The position numbers and the translations under genes are program-made. From positions 1 to 64,000 of the forward strand of contig DATGMP010000094.1 of NCBI GenBank assembly GCA_035293565.1: DNA of 64,000 nt, given 5' to 3'. Source of the DNA: DATGMP01 sp035293565 (lineage in GTDB: Bacteria > Pseudomonadota > Alphaproteobacteria > BOG-932 > Roseiterribacteraceae). The notes below the pieces were generated by a model, which did not search any database, was not told the origin of the DNA, and saw only the letters and a program-made list of their open reading frames with translations. This document shows, piece by piece, positions 24,447 through 32,104 of this stretch (its first letter is position 1; each line of letters starts with the position of its first letter).

Positions 24447-26140
24447 CGGAGCGCCAGGATTGCAATCAGAAGGGCGGCGAGAATCAACGTCGCCGCCTGC
24501 CAGAAGAGCAGCGGGTTGCGATCATAGAGAGAACGCCGCCGCCGTCCGATAGCCGGACTTCGCGTCAGGCCGTTTTCGAGCTCGAAGGCGAGCTCGACCA
24601 CATCGGCGAAGCGTTCGTCTGGCGTGGTTGCGATCGCCCTGAACAGCACCGGCTCGAGCCACACCGGCAGGTCGGGTCGCAATCGCGCCAACGACACCGG
24701 GCGACCGAAACGCGGCCGCGAAAACGGTTCAATCTCGCCGTAAGGATAGGCGCCGCCGGAGAAGATTCGATAGATCGTGACGCCGAGCGCGAACAGATCC
24801 GTCCGTTCGTCGCTCGCATGTCCATCGAACAGCTCCGGGGCCATGTAGCTCGGCGTTCCAGGGCGCTCGCCGGAAGGAAAGTCAGCGAGATGCGGCAAAT
24901 GGGCTACACCCAAATCGATGAGCTTCACGCCGCCGTCGGACTGCAGGATCACGTTTTCGGGCTTGAGATCGCGATGGATGATTCCCGCGCGATGAAGGCT
25001 GGCGACGGCCTTGGCGAGCTTGATTGCAATCGACGAGCCTTCCGTGAAAGACGGTTTGGGCGAACGTCCGATCCTTTGCGCCAGAGTCTCGCCGGCATAG
25101 AAGGGCATGATCGAATAAAGTCGCGTTCTGCGGTCGGGCACGGGATCGATCGTCTCCCCGATCCAGGGGCTGCGGACCCGCGAAGGAATCCAGAGCTCGC
25201 GGAGGAAGGCCGAACGCAAGCTCGGTTCCTCGGCCATGCCCGGTTTCGGAAATTTGAGAACGACCACGCGCCCGTCGGCCTGGTCGACCGCACGGAACAC
25301 CCGCGTGTAATTGCCGTCGGCAAGCGTTTCGCACAAAAGGTAATCGTCTATGATCTGACCGGATTTGGGCGGCGCCAGGATTGGAAGATTCGCCAGCGCT
25401 TCCTCGAGCTCGGCATGCTCCGTCGCCGGCAGACCTATGATATCGACGATCAACGCCGTTGCATTGTCTTGCGTGCCCGCGGCAAGCGCCGCGTCGACCA
25501 GACGCCGCGCTGCCTCATCGGGTCCTCCGGATGCGATCAGGATTTCGACGATTTGGCGATCGCGCAGCACGCCATGGGTACCGTCGCTGCATAGCAGATA
25601 GCGATCATCGATCTGCACGACCTCTACAGCATAGTCCGCCCGAATGCTTTCCTCCGTGCCGACGGCCCGCGTCAGGATATGCGACATGTCCGGGCGGTCG
25701 ACCACATGATCACGCGTCAGAGACCGGAGCTGCCCGCCGCGCAGCCGATAGAGGCGCGTATCGCCCACATGGACGATATGCGCCCGGCGTGCCCGAAGAA
25801 TGAGGCCGGTGAATGTCGTCGCCATGCCCTCGAGCAAGGGGTCGGCGCGGCCCTGCTCGAAGATCCAGCGATTGACGGATTCCAGGCTCCGCGCTGCCGC
25901 GCGCCGAACGCCGATCGTCTCCGGCAGAGCGAGATAGGCATCGATGAAGCCACGTACCGCGGTCTCGGCGGCGATGCGCCCGCCTTTGGCGCCGCCGACG
26001 CCATCGGCCAGCGCGCCGACAACTCCGAAGCGCGCACGCTGTCCCGGAGTACCGAGATAGACGCCAGCATAGTCCTCATTGCGCGGACGCTTGCCCTGGG
26101 AAGAGTGAAAACCGACGCCGACTTCGAGTTGACCTGGCAT
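24443..26140 (-). CDS. PP2C phosphatase-Ser/Thr kinase fusion
   Basis: A 565-residue bifunctional signalling protein. Residues 1 to about 235 are a PP2C-type phosphatase (RPRNEDYAGVYLG, GALADGVGGAKGG, HVGDTRLYRLRGGQL, DNATALIVDI). Residues from about 260 to 515 are a Hanks-type kinase with HRDLKPENV near 389, DLG in place of DFG, and APEL. One transmembrane helix ends the protein (LLFWQAATLILAALLIAILAL). Similar fusions lie next to nitrate assimilation genes in pseudomonads. The target is unknown. The start at 26140 gives a clean PP2C N-terminus. It is divergent from the channel gene and convergent with the nasS remnant. Confidence 0.9.
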   Translation of the reverse strand: MPGQLEVGVGFHSSQGKRPRNEDYAGVYLGTPGQRARFGVVGALADGVGGAKGGRIAAETAVRGFIDAYLALPETIGVRRAAARSLESVNRWIFEQGRADPLLEGMATTFTGLILRARRAHIVHVGDTRLYRLRGGQLRSLTRDHVVDRPDMSHILTRAVGTEESIRADYAVEVVQIDDRYLLCSDGTHGVLRDRQIVEILIASGGPDEAARRLVDAALAAGTQDNATALIVDIIGLPATEHAELEEALANLPILAPPKSGQIIDDYLLCETLADGNYTRVFRAVDQADGRVVVLKFPKPGMAEEPSLRSAFLRELWIPSRVRSPWIGETIDPVPDRRTRLYSIMPFYAGETLAQRIGRSPKPSFTEGSSIAIKLAKAVASLHRAGIIHRDLKPENVILQSDGGVKLIDLGVAHLPHLADFPSGERPGTPSYMAPELFDGHASDERTDLFALGVTIYRIFSGGAYPYGEIEPFSRPRFGRPVSLARLRPDLPVWLEPVLFRAIATTPDERFADVVELAFELENGLTRSPAIGRRRRSLYDRNPLLFWQAATLILAALLIAILALR

Positions 26141-26205
26141 GGCTCGTCTTTTCTCAGATTTATTGGTCGCGAGCCAAACGCACCGCTGCACAGAAAATCG
26201 CCACC

Positions 26206-26224
26206 TTGCTGTGCAATGCAGCAA
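26206..26224. promoter_or_regulatory. NtrC-like upstream site
   Basis: TTGCTGTGCAATGCAGCAA is a near-perfect dyad with the TGC...GCA arms at NtrC spacing (17 bases). It lies about 100 bases before the predicted start of the sigma-54 promoter at 26288, where an enhancer-binding activator would sit. Confidence 0.5.
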
Positions 26225-26287
26225 ATTCGGGCTCGAGGCGAAAGTACGGTCTCGCCCTATCCGCCGAAATGGTGGGGAAACGCGATA

Positions 26288-26303
26288 TGGCACGGATGTT
26301 GCA
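26288..26303 (+). promoter_or_regulatory. Sigma-54 promoter of the outer-membrane channel gene
   Basis: TGGCACGGATGTTGCA matches TGGCAC-R-N4-TTGC-W at every specified base. The predicted start is about 26314, giving a leader of about 180 bases before the gene at 26495. Confidence 0.82.
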
Positions 26304-26313
26304 TCGCATCATT

Positions 26314-26494
26314 CGCCGACGCCGCCTATTGCTGTCGGCGAGATGGCCTCAACGGCGAGGCTGTCCCCAGCGTCTCGAACGCTTGTCCGCCACGACATCG
26401 ATGGGTCAATGGCGACTCGTCCCGGATGCACGTCGACTGCGTGTCGCCTCGTCCGCAAACAGACGCCGAAATATAAGATCCAGGAGACAAAATA
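26314..26494 (+). promoter_or_regulatory. Structured leader with ANTAR-type hairpin
   Basis: The leader begins with a hairpin GCCGAC...GTCGGC (26315-26339, 13-base loop). Next comes GCCTC-AACGGC-GAGGC (26346-26361), whose six-base loop has A at position 1 and G at position 4, the signature recognised by ANTAR proteins such as NasT. The first hairpin lacks the hexaloop signature, and no clear U-run terminator follows, so the antitermination reading is tentative. Confidence 0.45.
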
Positions 26495-27772
26495 ATGACG
26501 TCAGCGAATATGACCTTACGGATGCCTGATGGGGCTTTGGTCCGTCTGGCATTACCGGCCTTCATCGCAACCGCGTTCGGCGTCGGCGCGCCTGCCATGG
26601 CCGACTCCTTCAGCGACACGATTAGCGATGCGATCACCGGCGGCACCCCCAGCATCGAGCTCCGGCCCCGCTATGAGATCTATGATCAGAAGGGCAAGGC
26701 AGGATCCGACGCATTTACTATGCGTACGCTCTTGGGCTTCACGACAAAGCCCATCTACGATCTCAGCGCCACGCTGCAGCTGATCAACGTCGCCGACATT
26801 GCTGGCGCTTTCAACAATCTGGCGAATGGTAAGACGCGCTACGCCTCGATCCCCGATCCGAGCGCGACCAATTTCAATCAGGCGAACGCCAAATACACCG
26901 GCATTCCCGACACCATCGTCACAGCCGGGCGCCAGATCATCAGCCTCGACGATGTGCGTTTCGTCGGCAATGTCGATTTCCGGCAGAACATGCAGACCTT
27001 CGATGCCGTGAACATCACGGTCACGCCAGCGCCGGAGGTCAAGCTCATCGGTACCTATTCCTGGGGCCTGAAGGATATTGTCAATCGCTATGTCCCGACG
27101 CGGAATTTCTTCGCCGAAGCCTATTGGACGCCGATGAAGGAGATCCAGGGCGAGGTCTTCGCATATTGGTATGGCAACGAGGCCAGCAGCGTCATTCTGG
27201 GCGCGGCGGGCTGCGGACTCAGCGGACCGGCCGCCTGCAACAACGTCACCTATGGCGGGCGCGTCCACGGCACTATACCGCTGCCGTTCGATCTAGCGAT
27301 CGACTACAAAGGCGTTTACGCCCACCAATCGCCTTATGATGGGGGCAGCAGCCTGATCGACGCCGATTTCGGTCAGATCAACGGGAAGCTGATCTGGCAA
27401 AACTATTTTGTCGGCGCCGAGTACATGGTGATGGGCAGCAACGCCAAAGGCACCTACGCCTTTCAAACGCCGCTCGCGACCAAGCATGCCTTCAACGGCT
27501 GGGCCGAGATATTCCTGACCACTCCGTCGAAAGGGTTGGACAGCCTTGACATCTATGCTGGCGCCAAGCTCTTCGACCTGAACCTCATCGCCAAATATTA
27601 CCAGTTCCGATCCGACTACAAGGATCTGTCCTACGGCGATGAATGGGACCTGTCGGCAATCTATTCGCTCTCATCTCATTGGCAGTTCGGAATCGAATAC
27701 GCGAACTACCAAGCCCACGGATTTTCCGCCAACACCGAGGCAGGCTGGGCCTTCGTGCTCATGCGCTACTGA
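26495..27772 (+). CDS. Outer-membrane beta-barrel channel of the nitrate locus
   Basis: A 425-residue outer-membrane protein of the alginate-export/AlgE-like porin group. A signal peptide ends near residue 36 (PAMA-DS). The mature chain is built of alternating strands (SIELRPRYEIYDQKG, FTMRTLLGFTTKPIYDL) and ends in an aromatic residue (FVLMRY), as barrel proteins do. The internal VTAGRQIISLDDVRFVG resembles the family signature. Its sigma-54 promoter and NasT-type leader tie it to nitrate uptake, so it probably passes nitrate or a related anion across the outer membrane. AGGAG lies before the ATG. Confidence 0.75.
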   Translation: MTSANMTLRMPDGALVRLALPAFIATAFGVGAPAMADSFSDTISDAITGGTPSIELRPRYEIYDQKGKAGSDAFTMRTLLGFTTKPIYDLSATLQLINVADIAGAFNNLANGKTRYASIPDPSATNFNQANAKYTGIPDTIVTAGRQIISLDDVRFVGNVDFRQNMQTFDAVNITVTPAPEVKLIGTYSWGLKDIVNRYVPTRNFFAEAYWTPMKEIQGEVFAYWYGNEASSVILGAAGCGLSGPAACNNVTYGGRVHGTIPLPFDLAIDYKGVYAHQSPYDGGSSLIDADFGQINGKLIWQNYFVGAEYMVMGSNAKGTYAFQTPLATKHAFNGWAEIFLTTPSKGLDSLDIYAGAKLFDLNLIAKYYQFRSDYKDLSYGDEWDLSAIYSLSSHWQFGIEYANYQAHGFSANTEAGWAFVLMRY

Positions 27773-27835
27773 TCACTGCGCTCCACGTCATACCGCGCCG
27801 ATGCTGCTCAGAAAGGCGGCAATAGCTCGCTGCAG

Positions 27836-27852
27836 TGCAATCGTTTTGTGCA
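27836..27852. promoter_or_regulatory. NtrC-like upstream site
   Basis: TGCAATCGTTTTGTGCA has the TGCA-N9-TGCA form of NtrC sites (compare TGCACC-N5-GGTGCA). It lies about 85 bases before the predicted start of the sigma-54 promoter at 27905. Confidence 0.55.
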
Positions 27853-27904
27853 GGTGACGCACGGTAGGCCATTGAAAGACCTGAAATCTCCCCAGAAAAC
27901 GATC

Positions 27905-27920
27905 TGGCACGGGATTTGCA
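27905..27920 (+). promoter_or_regulatory. Sigma-54 promoter of the nitrate assimilation operon
   Basis: TGGCACGGGATTTGCA matches TGGCAC-R-N4-TTGC-W at every specified base. The predicted start is about 27931, roughly 107 bases before the transporter start codon. The whole operon to the SUMT gene could be read from here. Confidence 0.85.
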
Positions 27921-27964
27921 CTGCAGCATCATGCCGGCGCGCTCCTCGCGTCACGCTGGCGGGG

Positions 27965-27984
27965 CGCCTTCAACGAAGATGGCG
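27965..27984 (+). promoter_or_regulatory. ANTAR-type hairpin in the nitrate operon leader
   Basis: CGCCTTC-AACGAA-GATGGCG forms a seven-position stem with one U-U mismatch and a six-base loop with A1 and G4. This is the hexaloop feature bound by NasT-like proteins and parallels the AACGGC loop in the leader at 26346. An upstream partner hairpin is not obvious. Confidence 0.45.
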
Positions 27985-28037
27985 TCTCACATCGGGATCC
28001 TCGACCAAGGACGTCCCGCTCGATATCGGGTGGATCA

Positions 28038-29294
28038 ATGGCGATCACCCTCGGGCACCGCCCGGCAGCTATCGGATCGCGCATGACCAAGGGATTTCTC
28101 AAGGCCGGACATTTGCCGACGCTGGTCTCCGCCTTCCTCTATTTCGATTTGAGCTTCATGGTCTGGGTGATCCTCGGGCCGCTCGGCGTCCAGATCGCCA
28201 AGACCTTCGGATTGGATCCGGCCCATAAGGGTCTGATGGTCGCGATCCCGGTGCTGGCCGGCGCCTTGCTCAGGATCGTCAACGGCGTGCTGGTCGACCA
28301 TCTCGGCCCCAAACGCACCGGCCAGATCGCCCAGCTCATCGTCATCGGCGGCCTAGCCTTCGCCTGGGTCCATGGCGTCCACAGCTTCGCGCAAGTGCTC
28401 GCGGTTGGCGTGGTACTGGGCATGGCGGGCGCATCCTTTGCCGTGGCGTTGCCGCTCGCCTCGCGCTGGTATCCGCCCGAGTATCAAGGTGTGGCCCTCG
28501 GCATCGCCGGCGCTGGCAATTCGGGCACGGTGCTCGCGTCGCTCTTCGCTCCGATGCTGGCGGCCGCCTATGGCTGGAACAACGTGCTGGGGCTGGCCGT
28601 GCTCCCGCTCATCGCCGTCTTCTTCTTCTATTCGATTTTCGCCAAGGACAGCCCCGACCAGCCGGCGGCCAAGGCGTTCGTCGACTATCTCAAAGTGCTC
28701 AAGCACGGCGACGCCTGGTGGTTCATGTTCTTCTACAGCGTCACCTTCGGCGGGTTCGTCGGGCTCTCCTCCTCGCTTTCGATCTACTACAACGACCAGT
28801 ACGGACTGCCGCCGGTCATGGCGGGTTACGCAACCTCGGCCTGCGTCTTTGCGGGATCGCTGCTGCGGCCGGTCGGTGGCGCCCTCGCCGACCGCATCGG
28901 CGGCATTCGCACTCTGACAATCATGTATGTCGTCGCCGCGGCCGCCCTGATCGTCATCAGCTTCGGGTTGCCACAGCTGCGGATGGCGATCGCGAGCTTC
29001 ATTGTCGGCATGGGCGCGCTCGGCATGGGCAACGGCGCGATCTTCCAGCTGGTGCCGCAGCGTTTCCGACGCGAGATGGGTGTCATGACGGGGCTCGTCG
29101 GCATGATGGGGGGCATCGGCGGCTTCTATCTCGCCTCCAGCCTCGGTTACTCCAAGCAGCTCACGGGCAGCTATCAGAGCGGTTTCCTGGTTTTCGCTGC
29201 TCTCGGTCTCATTGCGCTCATCGGACTGACAAGCATCAAGAAGCGCTGGCGCACCACTTGGGGTGCGGCCATCCCTGGCGCGGTCCGGATCTAA
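28038..29294 (+). CDS. MFS nitrate/nitrite transporter, NarK/NasA type
   Basis: A 418-residue, 12-helix major facilitator transporter. The nitrate-porter signature is present as VALGIAGAGNSGTVLASLFAP in helix 5, with MTGLVGMMGGIGGFYLASSL in helix 11. The first helix begins LPTLVSAFLYFDLSFMVWVI. It imports nitrate for assimilation. The ATG at 28038 has GGTGGA just upstream. An ATG at 28083 would also keep all helices. nirB follows after 12 bases, making it the first gene of the nitrate operon. Confidence 0.92.
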   Translation: MAITLGHRPAAIGSRMTKGFLKAGHLPTLVSAFLYFDLSFMVWVILGPLGVQIAKTFGLDPAHKGLMVAIPVLAGALLRIVNGVLVDHLGPKRTGQIAQLIVIGGLAFAWVHGVHSFAQVLAVGVVLGMAGASFAVALPLASRWYPPEYQGVALGIAGAGNSGTVLASLFAPMLAAAYGWNNVLGLAVLPLIAVFFFYSIFAKDSPDQPAAKAFVDYLKVLKHGDAWWFMFFYSVTFGGFVGLSSSLSIYYNDQYGLPPVMAGYATSACVFAGSLLRPVGGALADRIGGIRTLTIMYVVAAAALIVISFGLPQLRMAIASFIVGMGALGMGNGAIFQLVPQRFRREMGVMTGLVGMMGGIGGFYLASSLGYSKQLTGSYQSGFLVFAALGLIALIGLTSIKKRWRTTWGAAIPGAVRI

Positions 29295-29306
29295 GGAGAC
29301 ACGCAC

Positions 29307-31760
29307 GTGAACATGATCAGCCCCAAGGAACGGCTCGTCGTCATCGGCAACGGCATGGCGGGTATGCGTGCCGTCGACGAGATCCTGAAGCGCGATCCGC
29401 TCCGCTATCGCATCACCGTCTTCGGTGCCGAGCCGCACGTCAATTATGACCGCATCATGCTGTCGTCCGTGTTGGCGGGCGAGAAGGAGATGGATCAGAT
29501 CATCATCAATTCGCTGGAATGGTACGGCGAGAATGGGATCCGTCTCATCGCCGGCGATGCGGTGGTGTCGATCGATCGCAAGGCGCGGACCGTTACGTCG
29601 GAAGGCGGTGTCGTGGAGCCATACGACAAGCTCCTGCTCGCCACCGGGTCGCGACCGATCGTGCCGCCGATTCCCGGCCTCGAGCTCGAGGGCGTGTGCG
29701 CGTTCCGCGACATCGCCGATGTCGAGCAGATGATCCAGGCCTCGACCCGCCACAAGCGCGCCATCGTGATCGGCGGCGGCCTCTTGGGCTTGGAGGCCGC
29801 GAACGGGCTGCTGAAGCGAGGCATGGCGGTGGCCGTTGTCCACCTGATGGATACGCTGATGGAGCGGCAGCTCGATCCCGTCGCCGGCAAGCTGCTGCAG
29901 CGCGAGCTCGATGAGCGCGGCCTCAATTTCTTCATGAACGGTCAAACCGAGGAAATCTTCGGCGACGGTCGCGTCCAGGGTGTGCGGCTGGCAGACGGCC
30001 GTGAGGTGCCGGGCGATCTCGTGGTGATGGCGATCGGCATCAGACCCAATATCGACCTCGCGAAGAAAGCGGATCTGGAGATCAACCGCGGCGTCGTCGT
30101 GAATGATGACATGAGCACCTCCGACCCCGCGATCTTTGCGGTCGGCGAGTGCGTCGAGCATCGCGGCAAGACATATGGCCTGGTGGCGCCGCTCTATGAG
30201 ATGGCGAAGATTCTGGCCGATCATCTGACGCAGGAGGAAAGCAAGTCGTTCTATACGGGCTCGATCACGGCGACCAAACTCAAGGTCACCGGCGTCGACC
30301 TCTTCTCAGCGGGCAATTTCATCGCGAGCGAGGATTCGAGCGAACTCACCTTCCACGACACCTCGAAGCAGACCTACAAAAAGATTGTGCTCCGCGACGG
30401 CAAGATCGAAGGCCTCGTGCTCTATGGCGAGGTCGCCGATGCGCCCTGGTATCTCGATCTCCTCCGCAAAGGCGAGGACGTCACGCCCTTCAAGGATGCG
30501 ATGCTGTTCGGCCAGGCCGTGGTCGCGGCGCTGGGCAAGACCAAGCCGCCCTCAGTCGAGGACCTGCCGGCAGACTATCAGATCTGCGGCTGCAATGGGG
30601 TCTGCAAGGGCACGATCGCCGATGCCATCAAGGAGAAGGGTCTGACGTCTCTTTACGAAGTGCGGCAGCACACGAAAGCCTCGGCTTCTTGCGGCTCCTG
30701 CACCGGTCTCGTCGAATCGTTGCTTGCCGCAACCGCAGGCGCGGAATTCGCCACGCCCGCCGTGGCCGGCATGTGCCGCTGCACCAAGCTCGGCCATGAC
30801 GAGGTTCGCCGGCGTATCCGCGAGGAGGAGCTGAAGTCGGTTCCCGAAGTGATGGAGAAGCTGGGCTGGGAGCGGCCGGAGGGCTGCCATTCCTGCCGGC
30901 CGGCGCTCAATTTCTATCTGCTCGTCGCCTGGCCGGGCGAATATGTCGATGATCCGCAGTCGCGTTTCATCAACGAACGCGCCCACGCCAACATCCAGAA
31001 GGACGGCACCTTCTCGGTCGTTCCGCGCATGTGGGGCGGCGTCACGAACCCGCGCGAGCTCAGAGCCATCGCCGACGTCGTCGAGAAGTACAAGATCCCG
31101 GCCGTCAAGGTAACCGGCGGCCAGCGCCTCGACATGCTGGGCGTACGCAAGGATCAGCTTCCCGCCGTGTGGGCCGATCTCAACGAGGCCGGGCTCGTGT
31201 CGGGCCACGCCTATGGCAAGGCGCTCCGCACCGTGAAGACCTGCGTCGGCTCCGAATGGTGCCGCTTCGGGACCCAGGACTCGACCGCGATGGGAATCGC
31301 GCTCGAGAAGATGACCTGGGGCTCATGGCATCCGCACAAGGTGAAGCTCGCGGTCTCGGGCTGCCCGCGTAATTGCGCCGAAGCGACGATCAAGGATTTC
31401 GGCGTTGTCGCGGTCGAGAGCGGCTGGGAGCTGCATGTCGGCGGCAACGGCGGCATCAAGGTCCGTGCCACGGACCTCCTCTGCAAGGTCACGACGGAAG
31501 CAGAGGTGCTCGAATATTGCGCAGCCTTCCTCCAGCTTTATCGCGAAGAGGCGCATTACCTCGAGCGCACGGCGCCTTGGATCGAGCGCGTCGGCCTCGA
31601 TTACGTGAAGAAACGCCTCCTCGACGACCCGGAGAACCGCAAGGTCCTCGAAGCGCGCTTCCTCTATGCGCAACAATTCTTCCAGCACGACCCGTGGGCC
31701 GAACGCGCGCCGGAAGCAGCGCCGGCTCGCGAATTCCGGCTGCTGGCGGAAGTGGAGTGA
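29307..31760 (+). CDS. nirB: Assimilatory nitrite reductase [NAD(P)H] large subunit
   Basis: An 817-residue NirB. Order: FAD/NADH-binding domain (LVVIGNGMAGMRAVDEI; IVIGGGLLGLEAANGL), two BFD-like [2Fe-2S] segments from about residue 426 (CGCNGVCKGTIADAI; CGSC; MCRCTKLGH), then the ferredoxin-like and siroheme/[4Fe-4S] domains. The latter carry TCVGSEWCRFG and SGCPRNCAEA (about 644-690) supplying four cluster cysteines. It reduces nitrite to ammonium with six electrons from NAD(P)H. Full length for the family. It works with NirD, whose gene starts 5 bases after its stop. Confidence 0.96.
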   Translation: MNMISPKERLVVIGNGMAGMRAVDEILKRDPLRYRITVFGAEPHVNYDRIMLSSVLAGEKEMDQIIINSLEWYGENGIRLIAGDAVVSIDRKARTVTSEGGVVEPYDKLLLATGSRPIVPPIPGLELEGVCAFRDIADVEQMIQASTRHKRAIVIGGGLLGLEAANGLLKRGMAVAVVHLMDTLMERQLDPVAGKLLQRELDERGLNFFMNGQTEEIFGDGRVQGVRLADGREVPGDLVVMAIGIRPNIDLAKKADLEINRGVVVNDDMSTSDPAIFAVGECVEHRGKTYGLVAPLYEMAKILADHLTQEESKSFYTGSITATKLKVTGVDLFSAGNFIASEDSSELTFHDTSKQTYKKIVLRDGKIEGLVLYGEVADAPWYLDLLRKGEDVTPFKDAMLFGQAVVAALGKTKPPSVEDLPADYQICGCNGVCKGTIADAIKEKGLTSLYEVRQHTKASASCGSCTGLVESLLAATAGAEFATPAVAGMCRCTKLGHDEVRRRIREEELKSVPEVMEKLGWERPEGCHSCRPALNFYLLVAWPGEYVDDPQSRFINERAHANIQKDGTFSVVPRMWGGVTNPRELRAIADVVEKYKIPAVKVTGGQRLDMLGVRKDQLPAVWADLNEAGLVSGHAYGKALRTVKTCVGSEWCRFGTQDSTAMGIALEKMTWGSWHPHKVKLAVSGCPRNCAEATIKDFGVVAVESGWELHVGGNGGIKVRATDLLCKVTTEAEVLEYCAAFLQLYREEAHYLERTAPWIERVGLDYVKKRLLDDPENRKVLEARFLYAQQFFQHDPWAERAPEAAPAREFRLLAEVE

Positions 31761-31765
31761 CGGCC

Positions 31766-32104
31766 ATGGACGGATCGATGAGCGCTTCTGTTTGGCACGA
31801 TGTCGGTGCGCTCGATGACATTCCGCGCAAGGGTGCGCGCGTGGTGGCGCGTTCCAGCGGCAATATCGCGGTGTTTCGCACCGGCGACGATCGCGTCTTC
31901 GCGCTCGACGACCGCTGCCCACACAAGGCCGGGCCACTGTCGCAAGGCATCGTTCACGGCGATCGCGTGACCTGTCCGCTGCACAATTGGGCGATCGAGC
32001 TCGCCACCGGCGAGGCGGTCGCGCCCGATAGCGGCTGCGCGAAGACCATTCCGGTTAGGGTCGAAGACGGACGAATCCTGCTGGCGGTCGCAGCGGACGC
32101 ATGA
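31766..32104 (+). CDS. nirD: Nitrite reductase small subunit, Rieske type
   Basis: A 112-residue NirD with a Rieske-like fold. Cluster ligands are CPH at 51-53 and CPLH at 70-73 (residues Cys51, His53, Cys70, His73), so the [2Fe-2S] site is intact. Some NirD proteins lack it. The C-terminal half follows the nirD pattern (GEAVAPDSGCAKTIPVRVEDGRI). The ATG at 31766 follows the nirB stop by 5 bases. Its last codons overlap the nitrate reductase start (ATGA), showing translational coupling. Confidence 0.92.
   Translation: MDGSMSASVWHDVGALDDIPRKGARVVARSSGNIAVFRTGDDRVFALDDRCPHKAGPLSQGIVHGDRVTCPLHNWAIELATGEAVAPDSGCAKTIPVRVEDGRILLAVAADA

Noticed and set aside
28353..30224. 623-codon open frame on the minus strand across the transporter and nirB
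   Set aside because: It crosses two well-supported genes and encodes His/Asp-rich low-similarity sequence without motifs.
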